Part shown: positions 16,628 through 25,753 of the stretch, in pieces
Layout: each line of letters opens with the position of its first letter
Numbering within the stretch: position 1 is the first letter of the stretch
Source of the DNA: CF-46 sp963760735
Lineage (GTDB): Bacteria > Chloroflexota > Limnocylindria > Limnocylindrales > CSP1-4
Direction of reading: 5' to 3'
Length of the DNA: 64,000 nucleotides
Assembly (NCBI GenBank): GCA_963760735.1
Contig: CAVXEB010000004.1
Location: forward strand, 62,001-126,000
Position numbers and translations under genes: made by a program
Notes under the pieces: model-generated
What the model was told of the DNA's origin: nothing
What the model saw: the letters and a program-made list of their open reading frames with translations, nothing else
Databases searched by the model: none

Positions 16628-17788
16628 GTGAGCGGCCCCGCCAGCTTCACGGTCACGGTCCCGCCGCCGGCCGACGGCTCGACCCGGGCACGGCTCGGTC
16701 GGCTCGAGCTGGCCCACGGCGTCGTCGAGACGCCGCAGTTCATGCCAGTCGGGACGAACGCAACGGTCAAGGCGCTCCACCCGGACGACATCCGCGAGGT
16801 CGGCGCCTCGATCATCCTCGCCAACACGTACCACCTGTACCTCCGGCCCGGGCACGAGCGGATCCGGCGGCTCGGCGGGCTCCACCGGTTCATGGCCTGG
16901 GACGGCCCGATCCTCACCGACTCGGGCGGCTTCCAGGTGGTCTCGCTCGGCGACCTCCGGGTCGTGGACGAGGACGGCGTCACGTTCCGGAGCCATCTCG
17001 ACGGCTCGACCCATCGCTTCACGCCGGAGGTCGCGATCGGCGTCCAGGAGGCGCTCGGGTCGGATGTCGCGGTCGCCTTCGACCAGCCGGTGTTCCCGAG
17101 CTCGGCCCGGTCGGTGGTCGCGGACGCGACGGCCCGGACCCATCGCTGGGCCGAGCGGTCGCTCGCCGCCCATGCGCGCGACGACCAGGCGCTGTTCGGG
17201 ATCGTCCAGGGCGGGCTGGAGCCGGACCTGCGCGCCGAGAGCACGCGGTTCATCGCCTCGCTGCCGTTCGACGGGATCTGCATCGGCGGCCTCGCCGGCG
17301 ACGAGACGCCGATCCAGCGGGGCGCGGCCCTCGACGTGGCGGTCGGGGAGCTGGTGACCGACCCGCGGCCCCGCTACCTGATGGGGCTGGGCTCTCCCGC
17401 GGACCTCCTCGACGCGGTCCATCGCGGCGTGGACCTGTTCGATTCGGTCCTGCCCGCCCGCGTCGCGCGGAACGGCCAGCTGTGGGTTCCGGGCGGCCGG
17501 CTGAACCTTCGCAACCAGCGATTCCTCGACGATCCGGAGCCCGTCCAGGCGGACTGTCCGTGCCTCCTCTGCCGGTCGTTCTCGCGGGCGTATCTGGCCC
17601 ATCTCCTGCGGGCCAACGAGCTTCTCGCGTACCGTCTCGCGACTTGTCACAACCTGACCTTCACCCTAGACTTCATGGTCAGGATCCGCGCCGCCCTGGG
17701 GTCTGGAACCTTCCCCGCTGAGTTGCCCGATCTGGCCCTGCGCGCGGGCCGGTCGAGTGGCAGTGAAGCCGCGGAGCAGTCCGCGTGA
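16628..17788 (+). CDS. tgt: queuine tRNA-ribosyltransferase
   Basis: Exchanges guanine-34 for preQ1 (queuosine pathway) in tRNAs with GUN anticodons. The TIM-barrel active site shows MPVGTNATVKAL, ILTDSGGFQVVSL (general base Asp), VAFDQPVFP (nucleophile Asp region, where E. coli has DECTPYP), IVQGG and YLMGLGSP. The structural zinc site is DCPCLLC followed by a His about 19 residues on. It is 386 aa with a GTG start 3 bp after the DUF2905 stop. queA is not nearby, so the rest of the pathway must be elsewhere. Confidence 0.94.
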   Translation: MSGPASFTVTVPPPADGSTRARLGRLELAHGVVETPQFMPVGTNATVKALHPDDIREVGASIILANTYHLYLRPGHERIRRLGGLHRFMAWDGPILTDSGGFQVVSLGDLRVVDEDGVTFRSHLDGSTHRFTPEVAIGVQEALGSDVAVAFDQPVFPSSARSVVADATARTHRWAERSLAAHARDDQALFGIVQGGLEPDLRAESTRFIASLPFDGICIGGLAGDETPIQRGAALDVAVGELVTDPRPRYLMGLGSPADLLDAVHRGVDLFDSVLPARVARNGQLWVPGGRLNLRNQRFLDDPEPVQADCPCLLCRSFSRAYLAHLLRANELLAYRLATCHNLTFTLDFMVRIRAALGSGTFPAELPDLALRAGRSSGSEAAEQSA

Positions 17789-17830
17789 ATGGCCGTTCGG
17801 TAGTCTGCGTGCCAACGCGGAGGAGCAACG

Positions 17831-18001
17831 ATGGGCTCGCGAGATCGTCCTCACCGCGAAGCGAAGAAGAAGCCGAAGGACAAGTCGGGCCAGCCCAAGC
17901 TGTCGTCCCTCTCGGAGCCGCCGCCGATGCAGGCCGAGCTGATCCGGAAGGAACGGAAGCCGCGACGGGTCACCGAGGAAGAGACGACCGACGAAGGCTG
18001 A
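17831..18001 (+). CDS. small basic hypothetical protein
   Basis: A 56-codon reading frame between tgt and recA, with a textbook ribosome-binding site (GGAGGAGCAACG directly before the ATG). The product is Lys/Arg-rich at the N-terminus (EAKKKPKDKSGQPK), has a Pro patch (SEPPPMQAEL), then a charged tail (RKERKPRRVTEEE). No transmembrane segment or known motif. Composition suggests a nucleic-acid or ribosome-associated peptide, but that is only inference. It lies 70 bp before recA in the same direction, so it may share the recA transcript. Confidence 0.65.
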   Translation: MGSRDRPHREAKKKPKDKSGQPKLSSLSEPPPMQAELIRKERKPRRVTEEETTDEG

Positions 18002-18071
18002 TCGTCCGAGGTCCCGCCCGGGAGCGTGACCTGTCGGTACGGCCACAGATCGACAGGAGCGTGACGGATCC

Positions 18072-19157
18072 ATGGCGTTGACCGGCGAGCGGACGACGGA
18101 CGAGCGGAACGGCGGCGATCGCGGCGCGGACCGCGCCCAGGCGGAGCGCGGCAAGGCCGTGGCGGCCGCGATCCAGGCGATCGAGAAGCAGTTCGGGACC
18201 GGCTCGATCATGAAGCTCGGGGCCCACTCGATCACCGCGATCGACGTCATCCCCACGGGCTCGATCGCGCTCGACCTGGCGCTCGGTGTCGGCGGCATTC
18301 CGCGTGGCCGGATCACCGAGATCTTCGGGCCTGAGTCATCGGGCAAGACGACGATCTGCCAGCACGTCATCGCCGAGGCCCAGCGCCGTGGCGGCGTGGC
18401 CGCGTTCATCGACGTGGAGCACGCCCTCGATCCGGCGTATGCCCGGGCCTGCGGCGTCAACGTCGACGAGCTCCTCGTCAGCCAGCCGGACACCGGCGAG
18501 CAGGCCCTCGAGATCACCGAGACCCTGATCCGCTCGGGCGGCATCGACTGTGTCGTGGTCGACTCGGTCGCGGCGCTCGTGCCGCGGGCGGAGATCGAGG
18601 GCGAGATGGGCGACAGCTTCGTCGGCATCCAGGCCCGATTGATGAGCCAGGCGCTCCGCAAGCTGACCGGCGCCGTGTCCCGCTCCAACACCTCGCTGAT
18701 CTTCACGAACCAGCTCCGCGAGAAGATCGGCGTGATGTTCGGCAACCCCGAGACCACGCCGGGTGGCCGGGCGCTGAAGTTCTACGCCAGCGTCCGGCTC
18801 GACATCCGTCGGATCGAGACGATCAAGACGGGGACCGAGTCGGTCGGCAACCGGGTCCGGATCAAGGTCGTGAAGAACAAGGTCGCGCCGCCGTTCCGCG
18901 TCGCCGAGTTCGACGTGATGTACGGCGAGGGCGTCTCCAAGGAAGGCGGCCTGCTCGACGTCGGCGTCGCGATGAGCGTCGTCAACAAGACCGGCGCCTG
19001 GTTCACCTTCGAGGAGACCCGGCTCGGCCAGGGTCGCGAGGCGTCGAAGGACTTCCTGAAGCAGAACCCGGACGTCGCGGCCGAGATCGACCGCCGGATC
19101 CGCGGGAAGATCAACGAGATCGAGCTGCCGGTCGAGGGCATCGAAGAGGCCGAGTAG
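18072..19157 (+). CDS. recA: recombinase RecA
   Basis: Strand-exchange ATPase and co-protease. Walker A is GPESSGKTT (about residues 86-94), Walker B is CVVVDSVAAL, L1/L2 loop regions include GEMGDSFVGIQARLMSQALRKLTG and NQLREKIGVMFGNPETTPGG, and the signature ALKFYASVRLDIRR is intact. It is 361 aa including an Arg/Asp-rich N-terminal tail. No LexA box of the GAACN4GTTC or CTGTN8ACAG type is evident upstream, so SOS control is not shown. recX follows 2 bp after the stop. Confidence 0.97.
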   Translation: MALTGERTTDERNGGDRGADRAQAERGKAVAAAIQAIEKQFGTGSIMKLGAHSITAIDVIPTGSIALDLALGVGGIPRGRITEIFGPESSGKTTICQHVIAEAQRRGGVAAFIDVEHALDPAYARACGVNVDELLVSQPDTGEQALEITETLIRSGGIDCVVVDSVAALVPRAEIEGEMGDSFVGIQARLMSQALRKLTGAVSRSNTSLIFTNQLREKIGVMFGNPETTPGGRALKFYASVRLDIRRIETIKTGTESVGNRVRIKVVKNKVAPPFRVAEFDVMYGEGVSKEGGLLDVGVAMSVVNKTGAWFTFEETRLGQGREASKDFLKQNPDVAAEIDRRIRGKINEIELPVEGIEEAE

Positions 19158-19159
19158 GC

Positions 19160-19793
19160 GTGGCCGCGCGGCGACCACGAGAGACGCCGAACGAGCGTCG
19201 CGAGCGGCGGTCCGAGATCGACGACCCCGAGGTCGTCCTCGCCGCGGCCCTGCGGTTCCTCGAGGCGCGGTCCAGGTCGGTCGCGGAGGTCCGGAAGCGG
19301 CTCGGTGGGGCCGGCTACCGGTCGGAGCTCGTGGACGGCGCGATCGCGCGGCTGACCGAGCTCGGGATGCTGGACGACGCGGCCTTCGCGACGCAGTGGG
19401 TCGAGTCCCGCGACCGGGCTCATCCGCGAGGCGAGCATGCGCTGATCATCGAGCTCCGCCAGAAGGGGATCGACGCGTCGACGATCACCGCCGTCCTCAA
19501 GGCGCGGCGCGAGGTCGCCGTCCGATGGGAGGACGGCTCCGACGCCACGGCCGGCGCGGCGGACGCGGCGCATCCGTCGGAGGCGGCCCCGGCCGACCCG
19601 GATGCGACCGCCGCCCGGAAGCTGCTCGACCCGCAACGCTCGGGCGCTCGAGCGGGTTGCCGACCCGCGCGTCCGTCGGCAGAAGGCCTACGCGCTGCTT
19701 GCGCGGAACGGCTTCGCTCCCGACGTCTGCCGCGAGGCGAGCGCGCAGCTCATCGCCGCGATGTCGGCGGCCGACGACGAGCCCGACGGCTGA
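19160..19793 (+). pseudogene. recX: regulatory protein RecX, reading frame broken by one base
   Basis: RecX modulates RecA filaments. The GTG at 19160 lies 2 bp after recA. The first frame carries the three-helix repeats (VVLAAALRFLEARSRSVAEVRKRL, LTELGMLDDAAFATQWVESR, RGEHALIIELRQKG) up to ARKLLD. The matching C-terminus (RALERVADPRVRRQKAYALL, then ARNGFAPDV) continues in another frame and ends at 19793. Removing one C from the CCC at 19630-19632 restores one frame, LLDRNARALERVADP. This looks like an insertion in a short homopolymer, a sequencing error or a fresh mutation. A low-complexity Ala/Pro/Asp insert precedes the break. Confidence 0.85.
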
Positions 19794-19798
19794 CGCGC

Positions 19799-21037
19799 CT
19801 ACCAGTTGGCCGCAAGGGCTTCCGCGTCGCGGGCGACGCCGACCAGGTTCGCTGAGCCCATGTCGACCATCCAGGGCGTTCCGATGAAGCTCAGGCCGGG
19901 CACGGCGGTCGCTCCGGCGGTCGTGACGGGCAGACCGAACTCGTCGAGAACCGGGAGCTCGATCCAGTCGAATGCCGGTCGATAGCCGCTTGTCCAGATG
20001 ACGGTCGAGATCTGCTCGTCGACGAGGTCGAAAACGCGGACCTGCGGTGGCTCGAAGGCGAACTGGTCGAGCTCCTCCTCCGGCAGCGACTCACCGATGC
20101 GGTCGACGAAGGTGTCGAACAGGCCCTTGAGGCGGTCGTCGAAGAACGTGTCCGCGAGCCGGAGATTCTCGGCCAGGTCATCGGCGAGCCGGACCACGGT
20201 ACTATGTGCATCCTCCAGCCGGCCGAGGAGCGCCAGTCCGCTGCTGCCCATCCGTCGGAGGTTCGTGTCGTGGCCGCCGTCGTGGCCCGAGAGATGCGGG
20301 TTGCAGGCGAACCGTGCCCCCGGACCGGCAAGCTTGTCCGGCGTCGGGAGCGGCGTGCCCACAAGCGCCCCCCGAGTCCCCAGCTGGCGTAGCCACCAGA
20401 ACACGTCCTTGCCTCGGTAGCGGCGTGGCGCCCGCCCGCATCGCCCGACTGCCATCGCGACCCGCCGCCCCGCCGTCATCAGCTCATCCGCAAGCTGGAC
20501 GCCTGTCTGCCCGCTGCCGATCAGGAGCACCCCGCCGGGCGGCAGCTGATCCGGGTTGCGGTAGTGATGCGAGTGGAGCTGGACGATGCCCGGGGCAAGG
20601 CCGCCGCCGGCAGCCGGGATCATCGGCCGCTGGAAGGGACCGCCGGCGACGATCACGTCGCGGGCATCGATCTCGCCGTGGTTCGTCGTGAGCCGGAACC
20701 GTGCGGCGCCGCCGGGATCCAGCGCAACCAGCCGGCGCACGTCCGTGTCGAGCTCGACCGGCGCGGGAATCGACGCGGCGTATGCCCGGAAGTGGTCGAT
20801 CACCTCGTCGCGGGGCATGAACCCGTCGGGATCGTCGCCGCGATAGTCGAACCCGGGCACCGACGTCGTCCAGTTCGGCGACACGAGTCGGAACGCATCC
20901 CAGCGGTCCTGCCACCCGCCGCCGAGTGACGATCGGCGATCCAGGAGGACGTGCTCGCGGCCCGCATCCGTCAGCAGCCGGCTGACGATCAGGCCGGCAT
21001 GTCCCGCCCCGACGACGACGACCTCGACCGAACGCAT
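19799..21037 (-). CDS. flavin-containing monooxygenase-type oxidoreductase (CzcO-like)
   Basis: A 412-aa two-dinucleotide-binding flavoprotein. The FAD motif GAGHAGLIVSRLL lies at the N-terminus, and the NAD(P)H motif GSGQTGVQLADEL is mid-protein. TSGYRPAFDWIELPVLDEFG and a C-terminal SFIGTPWM region complete the fold. Such proteins include Baeyer-Villiger/N-hydroxylating monooxygenases and indole-pyruvate oxygenase-like enzymes. The FxGxxxHxxxW fingerprint is not clearly present, so the substrate is unknown. The start at MRSVEVVVVGAG places the Rossmann strand right at the N-terminus. It converges on recX, 5 bp apart. Confidence 0.85.
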   Translation of the reverse strand: MRSVEVVVVGAGHAGLIVSRLLTDAGREHVLLDRRSSLGGGWQDRWDAFRLVSPNWTTSVPGFDYRGDDPDGFMPRDEVIDHFRAYAASIPAPVELDTDVRRLVALDPGGAARFRLTTNHGEIDARDVIVAGGPFQRPMIPAAGGGLAPGIVQLHSHHYRNPDQLPPGGVLLIGSGQTGVQLADELMTAGRRVAMAVGRCGRAPRRYRGKDVFWWLRQLGTRGALVGTPLPTPDKLAGPGARFACNPHLSGHDGGHDTNLRRMGSSGLALLGRLEDAHSTVVRLADDLAENLRLADTFFDDRLKGLFDTFVDRIGESLPEEELDQFAFEPPQVRVFDLVDEQISTVIWTSGYRPAFDWIELPVLDEFGLPVTTAGATAVPGLSFIGTPWMVDMGSANLVGVARDAEALAANW

Positions 21038-21321
21038 CTGACTGGGTATCCCTCGATCGCCACGAGCCAACAACCGCCACGTGGCGGTCCGGCGCTCGCC
21101 GCGCGGGCTCGGACTGACCGCCGCCCGGCTCGCCCCGCCGCACCGTAGTAGGCTACGTGCCAGATTTCAACGGCGTCGCTCCGAGGCGGCGCGGGAAGGC
21201 AACCGGCGTTCGTCACCGCCCACGACCGGCCCATCGGTCGATGTCGCCGTTCCCGGCACGGGCGACGCCGTACAAACCGACGTCAACCTCCGGCACTCCG
21301 AGCGCCGGACGGGAGGTACAG

Positions 21322-22851
21322 ATGGAGACACCGGTCGTCATCGCCGTGGCGCTCGCCGCTGCGATCGGCGGAGTCGTGCTCGGCATGATCATCCGCGGGG
21401 TGTTCGCGTCCCAGTCGATGAAGGCGGCGCAGTCCGAGGCACGACGAATCGAGGCGGAGGCACGAGCCCGCCAGAAGGAGCTGATCCTCGAGGCGAAGGA
21501 CGAGAAGCTCCGCCTCCAGCGCGAGGCCGAGGACGAGGCAAGAGCCCGTCGCAACGAGCTGAGCACGCTCGAGCGTCGCCTGCTCGCCCGGGACGAGCAG
21601 CTCGACCAGCGGACGGACATGCTCGAGCAGCGGGACCGCAAGCTCCTCGACCGCGAGCGCGACCTCGACAAGACCCGCGAGGACCTCGCGAAGGCGCACC
21701 AGGAGCAGGTCGAGGCGCTCGAGCGCGTCAGCGGCGTCAGCGCGGAGGACGCGAAGAGCCTCCTGCTCGAGGCGGTCCGCGAGGAGGCCGAGCACGACGC
21801 GGTGAAGCTCGCCCGGTCGATCGACCGGCGAGCCCGCGACGAGGCCGAGGAGAAGGCCCGCGACATCGTCGTGACCGCGATCCAGCGGGTCGCGGCGGAC
21901 CATACGGCCGAGCACACCGTGACGGTCGTCCACCTGCCGAACGACGAGATGAAGGGCCGGATCATCGGCCGAGAGGGCCGCAACATCCGCGCGCTCGAGC
22001 AGGCGACCGGCGTCGACCTGATCATCGACGACACCCCGGAATCGGTCGTCCTGTCGGGCTTCGACCCGGTCCGCCGGGAGATTGCCCGCCTGGCCCTCAC
22101 GAAGCTGATCGGCGATGGCCGGATCCATCCCGGACGGATCGAGGAGGTCGTCTCGAAGGCCCGGGCGGAGGTCGACCTGATCATCCGCCAGGCGGGTGAG
22201 ACGGCGGCGTACGAGGCCGGGGTGCCCGGACTGCCGCCGGAGCTCATCAAGCTGCTCGGGCGGTTGAAGTACCGGACGAGCTACGGCCAGAACGTGCTCA
22301 ACCACGTCGTCGAGACCTCGCGCCTCGCCTCGGTGATCGCGGCGGAGGTCGGTGCCGACGTCCAGATCGCGAAGACGGGCGGGCTGCTCCACGACATCGG
22401 CAAGGCCGTCGACCACGAGGTCGAGGGTCCGCACGCCGCGATCGGGGCCCAGATCGCCCAGCGGAACAACCTCAGCCCGAAGATCGTGAACGCGATCGGC
22501 GCTCACCATCAGGAGATCGAATACACCTGCCTCGAGTCGCCGATCGTCCAGATCGCCGACGCGATCAGCGCCTCTCGACCGGGCGCTCGGGGCGAGACGA
22601 TGGACGCGTACGTGAAGCGCCTGGAGGACCTCCAGGCGATCGCCGACAGCTTCCAGGGCGTCGAGCGCTCGTTCGCGGTCCAGGCCGGCCGCGAGGTCCG
22701 GATCCTCGTCCGTCCGGAGGAGATCGACGATCTCGCTTCGTCGCGGCTCGCCCGCGACATCGTCCGCAAGATCGAGGAGCAGCTGACCTACCCGGGCCAG
22801 ATCAAGGTCACCGTGATCCGCGAGACGCGCTCCGTGGAGTACGCGAAGTAG
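21322..22851 (+). CDS. rny: ribonuclease Y
   Basis: Membrane-anchored endoribonuclease that initiates mRNA decay. Order of parts: N-terminal membrane helix (about residues 4-26), a long charged coiled coil (about 30-170, rich in Glu/Arg/Leu), a KH domain with GRIIGREGRNIRALE, and an HD domain with LLHDIGKAVDHE and GAHHQEIE. It is 509 aa. The ATG is preceded by GGGAGG at the right distance; in-frame sequence upstream is unrelated to the family. The next genes include ymdB, the usual neighbour of rny. Confidence 0.96.
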   Translation: METPVVIAVALAAAIGGVVLGMIIRGVFASQSMKAAQSEARRIEAEARARQKELILEAKDEKLRLQREAEDEARARRNELSTLERRLLARDEQLDQRTDMLEQRDRKLLDRERDLDKTREDLAKAHQEQVEALERVSGVSAEDAKSLLLEAVREEAEHDAVKLARSIDRRARDEAEEKARDIVVTAIQRVAADHTAEHTVTVVHLPNDEMKGRIIGREGRNIRALEQATGVDLIIDDTPESVVLSGFDPVRREIARLALTKLIGDGRIHPGRIEEVVSKARAEVDLIIRQAGETAAYEAGVPGLPPELIKLLGRLKYRTSYGQNVLNHVVETSRLASVIAAEVGADVQIAKTGGLLHDIGKAVDHEVEGPHAAIGAQIAQRNNLSPKIVNAIGAHHQEIEYTCLESPIVQIADAISASRPGARGETMDAYVKRLEDLQAIADSFQGVERSFAVQAGREVRILVRPEEIDDLASSRLARDIVRKIEEQLTYPGQIKVTVIRETRSVEYAK

Positions 22852-22874
22852 CCCATCCGCGGCGACTGGTCGGC

Positions 22875-23909
22875 GTGGCCGTCCTCGTCGCGGCGTGCTC
22901 CGGCGCCGGACCGGCCGCCAGCGGGCCGGCAGCTCCGTCGACCTCGGCAGCGGCGACCCTGGCCGCCCCGACTGCGTCCGCTCAGCCGAGCCCGCTCGCG
23001 ACGGCGACGCCCGTGCCGTCGCCGACCGTCACGTTGCCGGCCGTCGTCCCGCTGGAGTCGCTGCCCGGCGTGACGGCGATCACCGGGATCGGACAGCCGG
23101 ACTGGATTTCGCTGGCGGGCGCCTCGGCGTGGTCGCCCGGTGTCCAACCGGGGCTCGGGCGGTTCGACCTCGCGACGGGCCGGCAGCAGCCGGGCACCGC
23201 CATGGGCGGCGTCTGCCTGGCAATGGACGTCGGATTCGGCTCGCTGTGGGTCGGCGACTGCGATGCCCGCACGCTCGTGCGGATCGATCCGAAGACCGGC
23301 AACGTGGCCGCGACGATCCAGCTCGACGGCGCCCCGGACGAGGAGTCGTCGGTGGCGGCCGGCGAAGGGTCGGTCTGGATCACGATCAACGGCCCGCCGA
23401 AGCTCGTCCGGATCGATCCGAAGACGAACAAGATCGTGGCGTCGATGGATCCGCCGGCCTCGCCTGCGGCCCTCCGCGCGGGGGTCGGCGGTCTGTGGCT
23501 CGCCTCCGACACGGACATGGTGGTCCGGCTCGACCCGAAGACGGGATCGGTCGTCGCCGAGATTCCGGTCGGGGGCGGGCCTCGGTTCACTGCCACCGGC
23601 GGCGGGAGTGTCTGGGTCCTGAACCAGCGGGACGGGACCGTCTCGCGCATCGACCCGACGACGAACTCGGTCGCCGCGACCATCCCCGTGTCTGCGGAGC
23701 CCGTCGAGGGTGGCGACATGGCCTTCGGTGGCGGGTTCGCCTGGGCGCGAGTGAGCGACTCCCTGGTTGCCCAGATCGATCCGGCGACGAACATGGTCGT
23801 CCGGCGGCTCGGCACCCCGGCGGGCAGTGGCAGCGTTGCCGCCGACGACGACGCCGTCTGGATCAGCGCACACGACGTCTCCACGCTGTGGCGCGTGCCG
23901 CTCCGTTGA
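22875..23909 (+). CDS. lipoprotein with a beta-propeller (YncE/virginiamycin B lyase-like) repeat domain
   Basis: About 344 aa. After a lipobox (LVAAC) comes a Ser/Thr/Pro/Ala-rich spacer and then at least five repeats of the form SLWVGD...LVRIDPKTGNVVATI, the pattern of YncE-like and virginiamycin-B-lyase-like propellers exposed on the cell surface. The first canonical start (GTG 22875) leaves only seven residues before the Cys, too short for a signal peptide. Upstream codons that would supply one (reading PRRLVGVA) have no ATG, GTG or TTG, so initiation at CTG 22866 or an upstream indel should be considered. It lies in the rny-ymdB operon. Confidence 0.75.
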   Translation: MAVLVAACSGAGPAASGPAAPSTSAAATLAAPTASAQPSPLATATPVPSPTVTLPAVVPLESLPGVTAITGIGQPDWISLAGASAWSPGVQPGLGRFDLATGRQQPGTAMGGVCLAMDVGFGSLWVGDCDARTLVRIDPKTGNVAATIQLDGAPDEESSVAAGEGSVWITINGPPKLVRIDPKTNKIVASMDPPASPAALRAGVGGLWLASDTDMVVRLDPKTGSVVAEIPVGGGPRFTATGGGSVWVLNQRDGTVSRIDPTTNSVAATIPVSAEPVEGGDMAFGGGFAWARVSDSLVAQIDPATNMVVRRLGTPAGSGSVAADDDAVWISAHDVSTLWRVPLR

Positions 23910-23945
23910 GCGGCTCCTGCGGCCGCCGTCCGGTATGGTCCCGGC

Positions 23946-24824
23946 GTGACCGCTGACACCTCGGGTTCGCCGATCGGGCGAACGCGACCCGGGAACCCGC
24001 CGAACGGTGACGCGCCGCGGCCGCCGGGGGCGTGCCGCGTCCTGATGATCGGTGATCTGATCGGGAAGCCGGGACGGGTCGCGATCGAGCAGATCCTCCC
24101 GGCTCTCCGCGAGGAGCGCGGCATCGACTTCGTGACCGCGAACGGCGAGAACGTCGCCGGCGGGATGGGGCTCACGGCCTCGACCGCGCAGGCCCTGCTC
24201 GGTGCCGGCGTCGACGTGATCACGTCCGGCAACCACATCTGGGACAAGCGTGAGATCTACCCGCACCTCGAGTCGAACGACCGGATCCTCCGCCCGCTGA
24301 ACTACGGCAGCCACGACGTCCCCGGCCGAGGCTGGGGCACGTATCAGGCGTTGGACGGCACGGACGTCGCGGTCATGAACCTCCAGGGTCGGACGTACAT
24401 GCAGCCGATCGAGAACCCGTTCACCGATGCCGACCGACTGCTGGACGAGTCGTCGGAGCCGCTCCCGCCGGTCCGCCTGGTCGACTTCCATTGCGAGCTG
24501 ACGTCCGAGAAGAACGCGTTCGGGCTGTATCTCGACGGGCGCGTGAGCGTCGTCGTCGGGACCCACACGCACGTCGTCACGGGCGACGAGCGGATCCTGC
24601 CCGGCGGCACGGCCTACCAGACCGATCTCGGGATGACGGGGCCGATCTGGAGCGTGATCGGGTTCGACCCGAAGACGGTCCTGCCGCGGTTCATCAACGC
24701 CCTGCCGACCCGCTTCGAGGTCGGCGATGGGCCGGTCATCTTCAACGCGGCCCAGATCGACGTCGATCCGGCCACCGGCCGAGCCCTCGCGATCGAGCGC
24801 GTCTCGCGCCTCATCGAGGTCTGA
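23946..24824 (+). CDS. ymdB: YmdB family metallophosphoesterase (TIGR00282-type)
   Basis: Calcineurin-like phosphodiesterase; Bacillus YmdB hydrolyses 2',3'-cyclic nucleotides and affects biofilm and motility programmes. The metal site reads MIGDLIGKPGR, NGENVAGG, SGNHIWDKRE, DFHCELTSEK and GTHTHVVTGDE, all as in the family except that the usual DFHAEATSEK has Cys and Leu substitutions. It has a roughly 30-residue disordered N-terminal extension before CRVLMIGD; the GTG at 23946 could be replaced by a later start. Its proximity to rny fits a shared role in RNA turnover. Confidence 0.9.
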   Translation: MTADTSGSPIGRTRPGNPPNGDAPRPPGACRVLMIGDLIGKPGRVAIEQILPALREERGIDFVTANGENVAGGMGLTASTAQALLGAGVDVITSGNHIWDKREIYPHLESNDRILRPLNYGSHDVPGRGWGTYQALDGTDVAVMNLQGRTYMQPIENPFTDADRLLDESSEPLPPVRLVDFHCELTSEKNAFGLYLDGRVSVVVGTHTHVVTGDERILPGGTAYQTDLGMTGPIWSVIGFDPKTVLPRFINALPTRFEVGDGPVIFNAAQIDVDPATGRALAIERVSRLIEV

Positions 24825-24826
24825 CC

Positions 24827-25753
24827 GTGCCTCGACCCGGGCGACACGCCGCACGGGCGACGGCACTGGCGGCTGCGACCGAACCGGGTCGGTCGACCGT
24901 CGACCTCCACACGCACACGCTTCGATCGGATGGCGTCCTCCAGCCCGTCGAGCTCGTCCGAGCGGCCGCGGACGCCGGCATCCGGACGCTCTCGATCACC
25001 GATCACGACAATCTCGCCGCGTACCGTGAGCTCGTCCTCGGCGGGGCGATGCCGCCGTCGATGGAGCTGATCTCCGGCGTCGAGATCAACGCCCTCGCGA
25101 AGGGCATCCCGCTCCAGGACGGCGAGCTCCACATCCTCGGCTTCGGGATGGACCCGGCCGACGAGGCGTTCGAGGCGGCGATCGCCCGCCAGCGGGCCGC
25201 CCGGCGCGTCCGGTTCGAGCGGACGGTGACGCGGCTCCGGGAGCTCGGCCTCGGCATCGACGAGCAGCTCGCCGGGCTCGACCTGACGCGCGACGACGCG
25301 CTCGGCCGGCCGACGATCGGGCGGGCGCTGATTGCCGCCGGGCATGCCACGAGCGTGGAGGACGCGTTCCGCCGGCTGATCGGCTGGAGCGGTCCGGCCT
25401 ACGTGCCGCGCGAGGGGATGGGCCCGCGCGAGGCGATCGAGGCGATCCGCGACGCGGGCGGCGTGCCGGTGCTCGCCCACTTCTCCGAGGCGCCCGACCA
25501 GGTCCCGCTGCTCCGGGAGCTGATCGAGATCGGGCTGGTCGGCATCGAGGTCTACTACATCTCCTACGACCCCGCGACGGTCGACGCGGTCGGCGCTGTC
25601 GCCGACGAGCTCGGGCTGATCGGCACCGGCGGCACGGACTATCACGGCGACACGACGAGTTACGCCGAGACGCACGCCGCGTTGCGGGTCCCCGAAGAGG
25701 TCGCCGCGACATTGCGAGCGAGGATCGGCGATGCCGCGGATCCTGCCCGGTAG
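24827..25753 (+). CDS. PHP domain-containing phosphoesterase
   Basis: A 308-aa PHP-domain hydrolase related to RNase AM/TrpH-type 3',5'-nucleotide phosphatases. Metal-binding motifs are DLHTHTLRSDG, SITDHDN, GVEINA, PVLAHFSE and GTDYHGD. The GTG start lies 2 bp after the ymdB stop. An Ala/Arg-rich leader of about 25 residues precedes the first motif. Together with rny and ymdB it forms a plausible RNA-fragment or nucleotide recycling operon. Its last 23 bp overlap the next gene. Confidence 0.88.
   Translation: MPRPGRHAARATALAAATEPGRSTVDLHTHTLRSDGVLQPVELVRAAADAGIRTLSITDHDNLAAYRELVLGGAMPPSMELISGVEINALAKGIPLQDGELHILGFGMDPADEAFEAAIARQRAARRVRFERTVTRLRELGLGIDEQLAGLDLTRDDALGRPTIGRALIAAGHATSVEDAFRRLIGWSGPAYVPREGMGPREAIEAIRDAGGVPVLAHFSEAPDQVPLLRELIEIGLVGIEVYYISYDPATVDAVGAVADELGLIGTGGTDYHGDTTSYAETHAALRVPEEVAATLRARIGDAADPAR

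Noticed and set aside
18002..18071. SOS (LexA) box upstream of recA
   Set aside because: No sequence close to a known LexA consensus was found in the gap.
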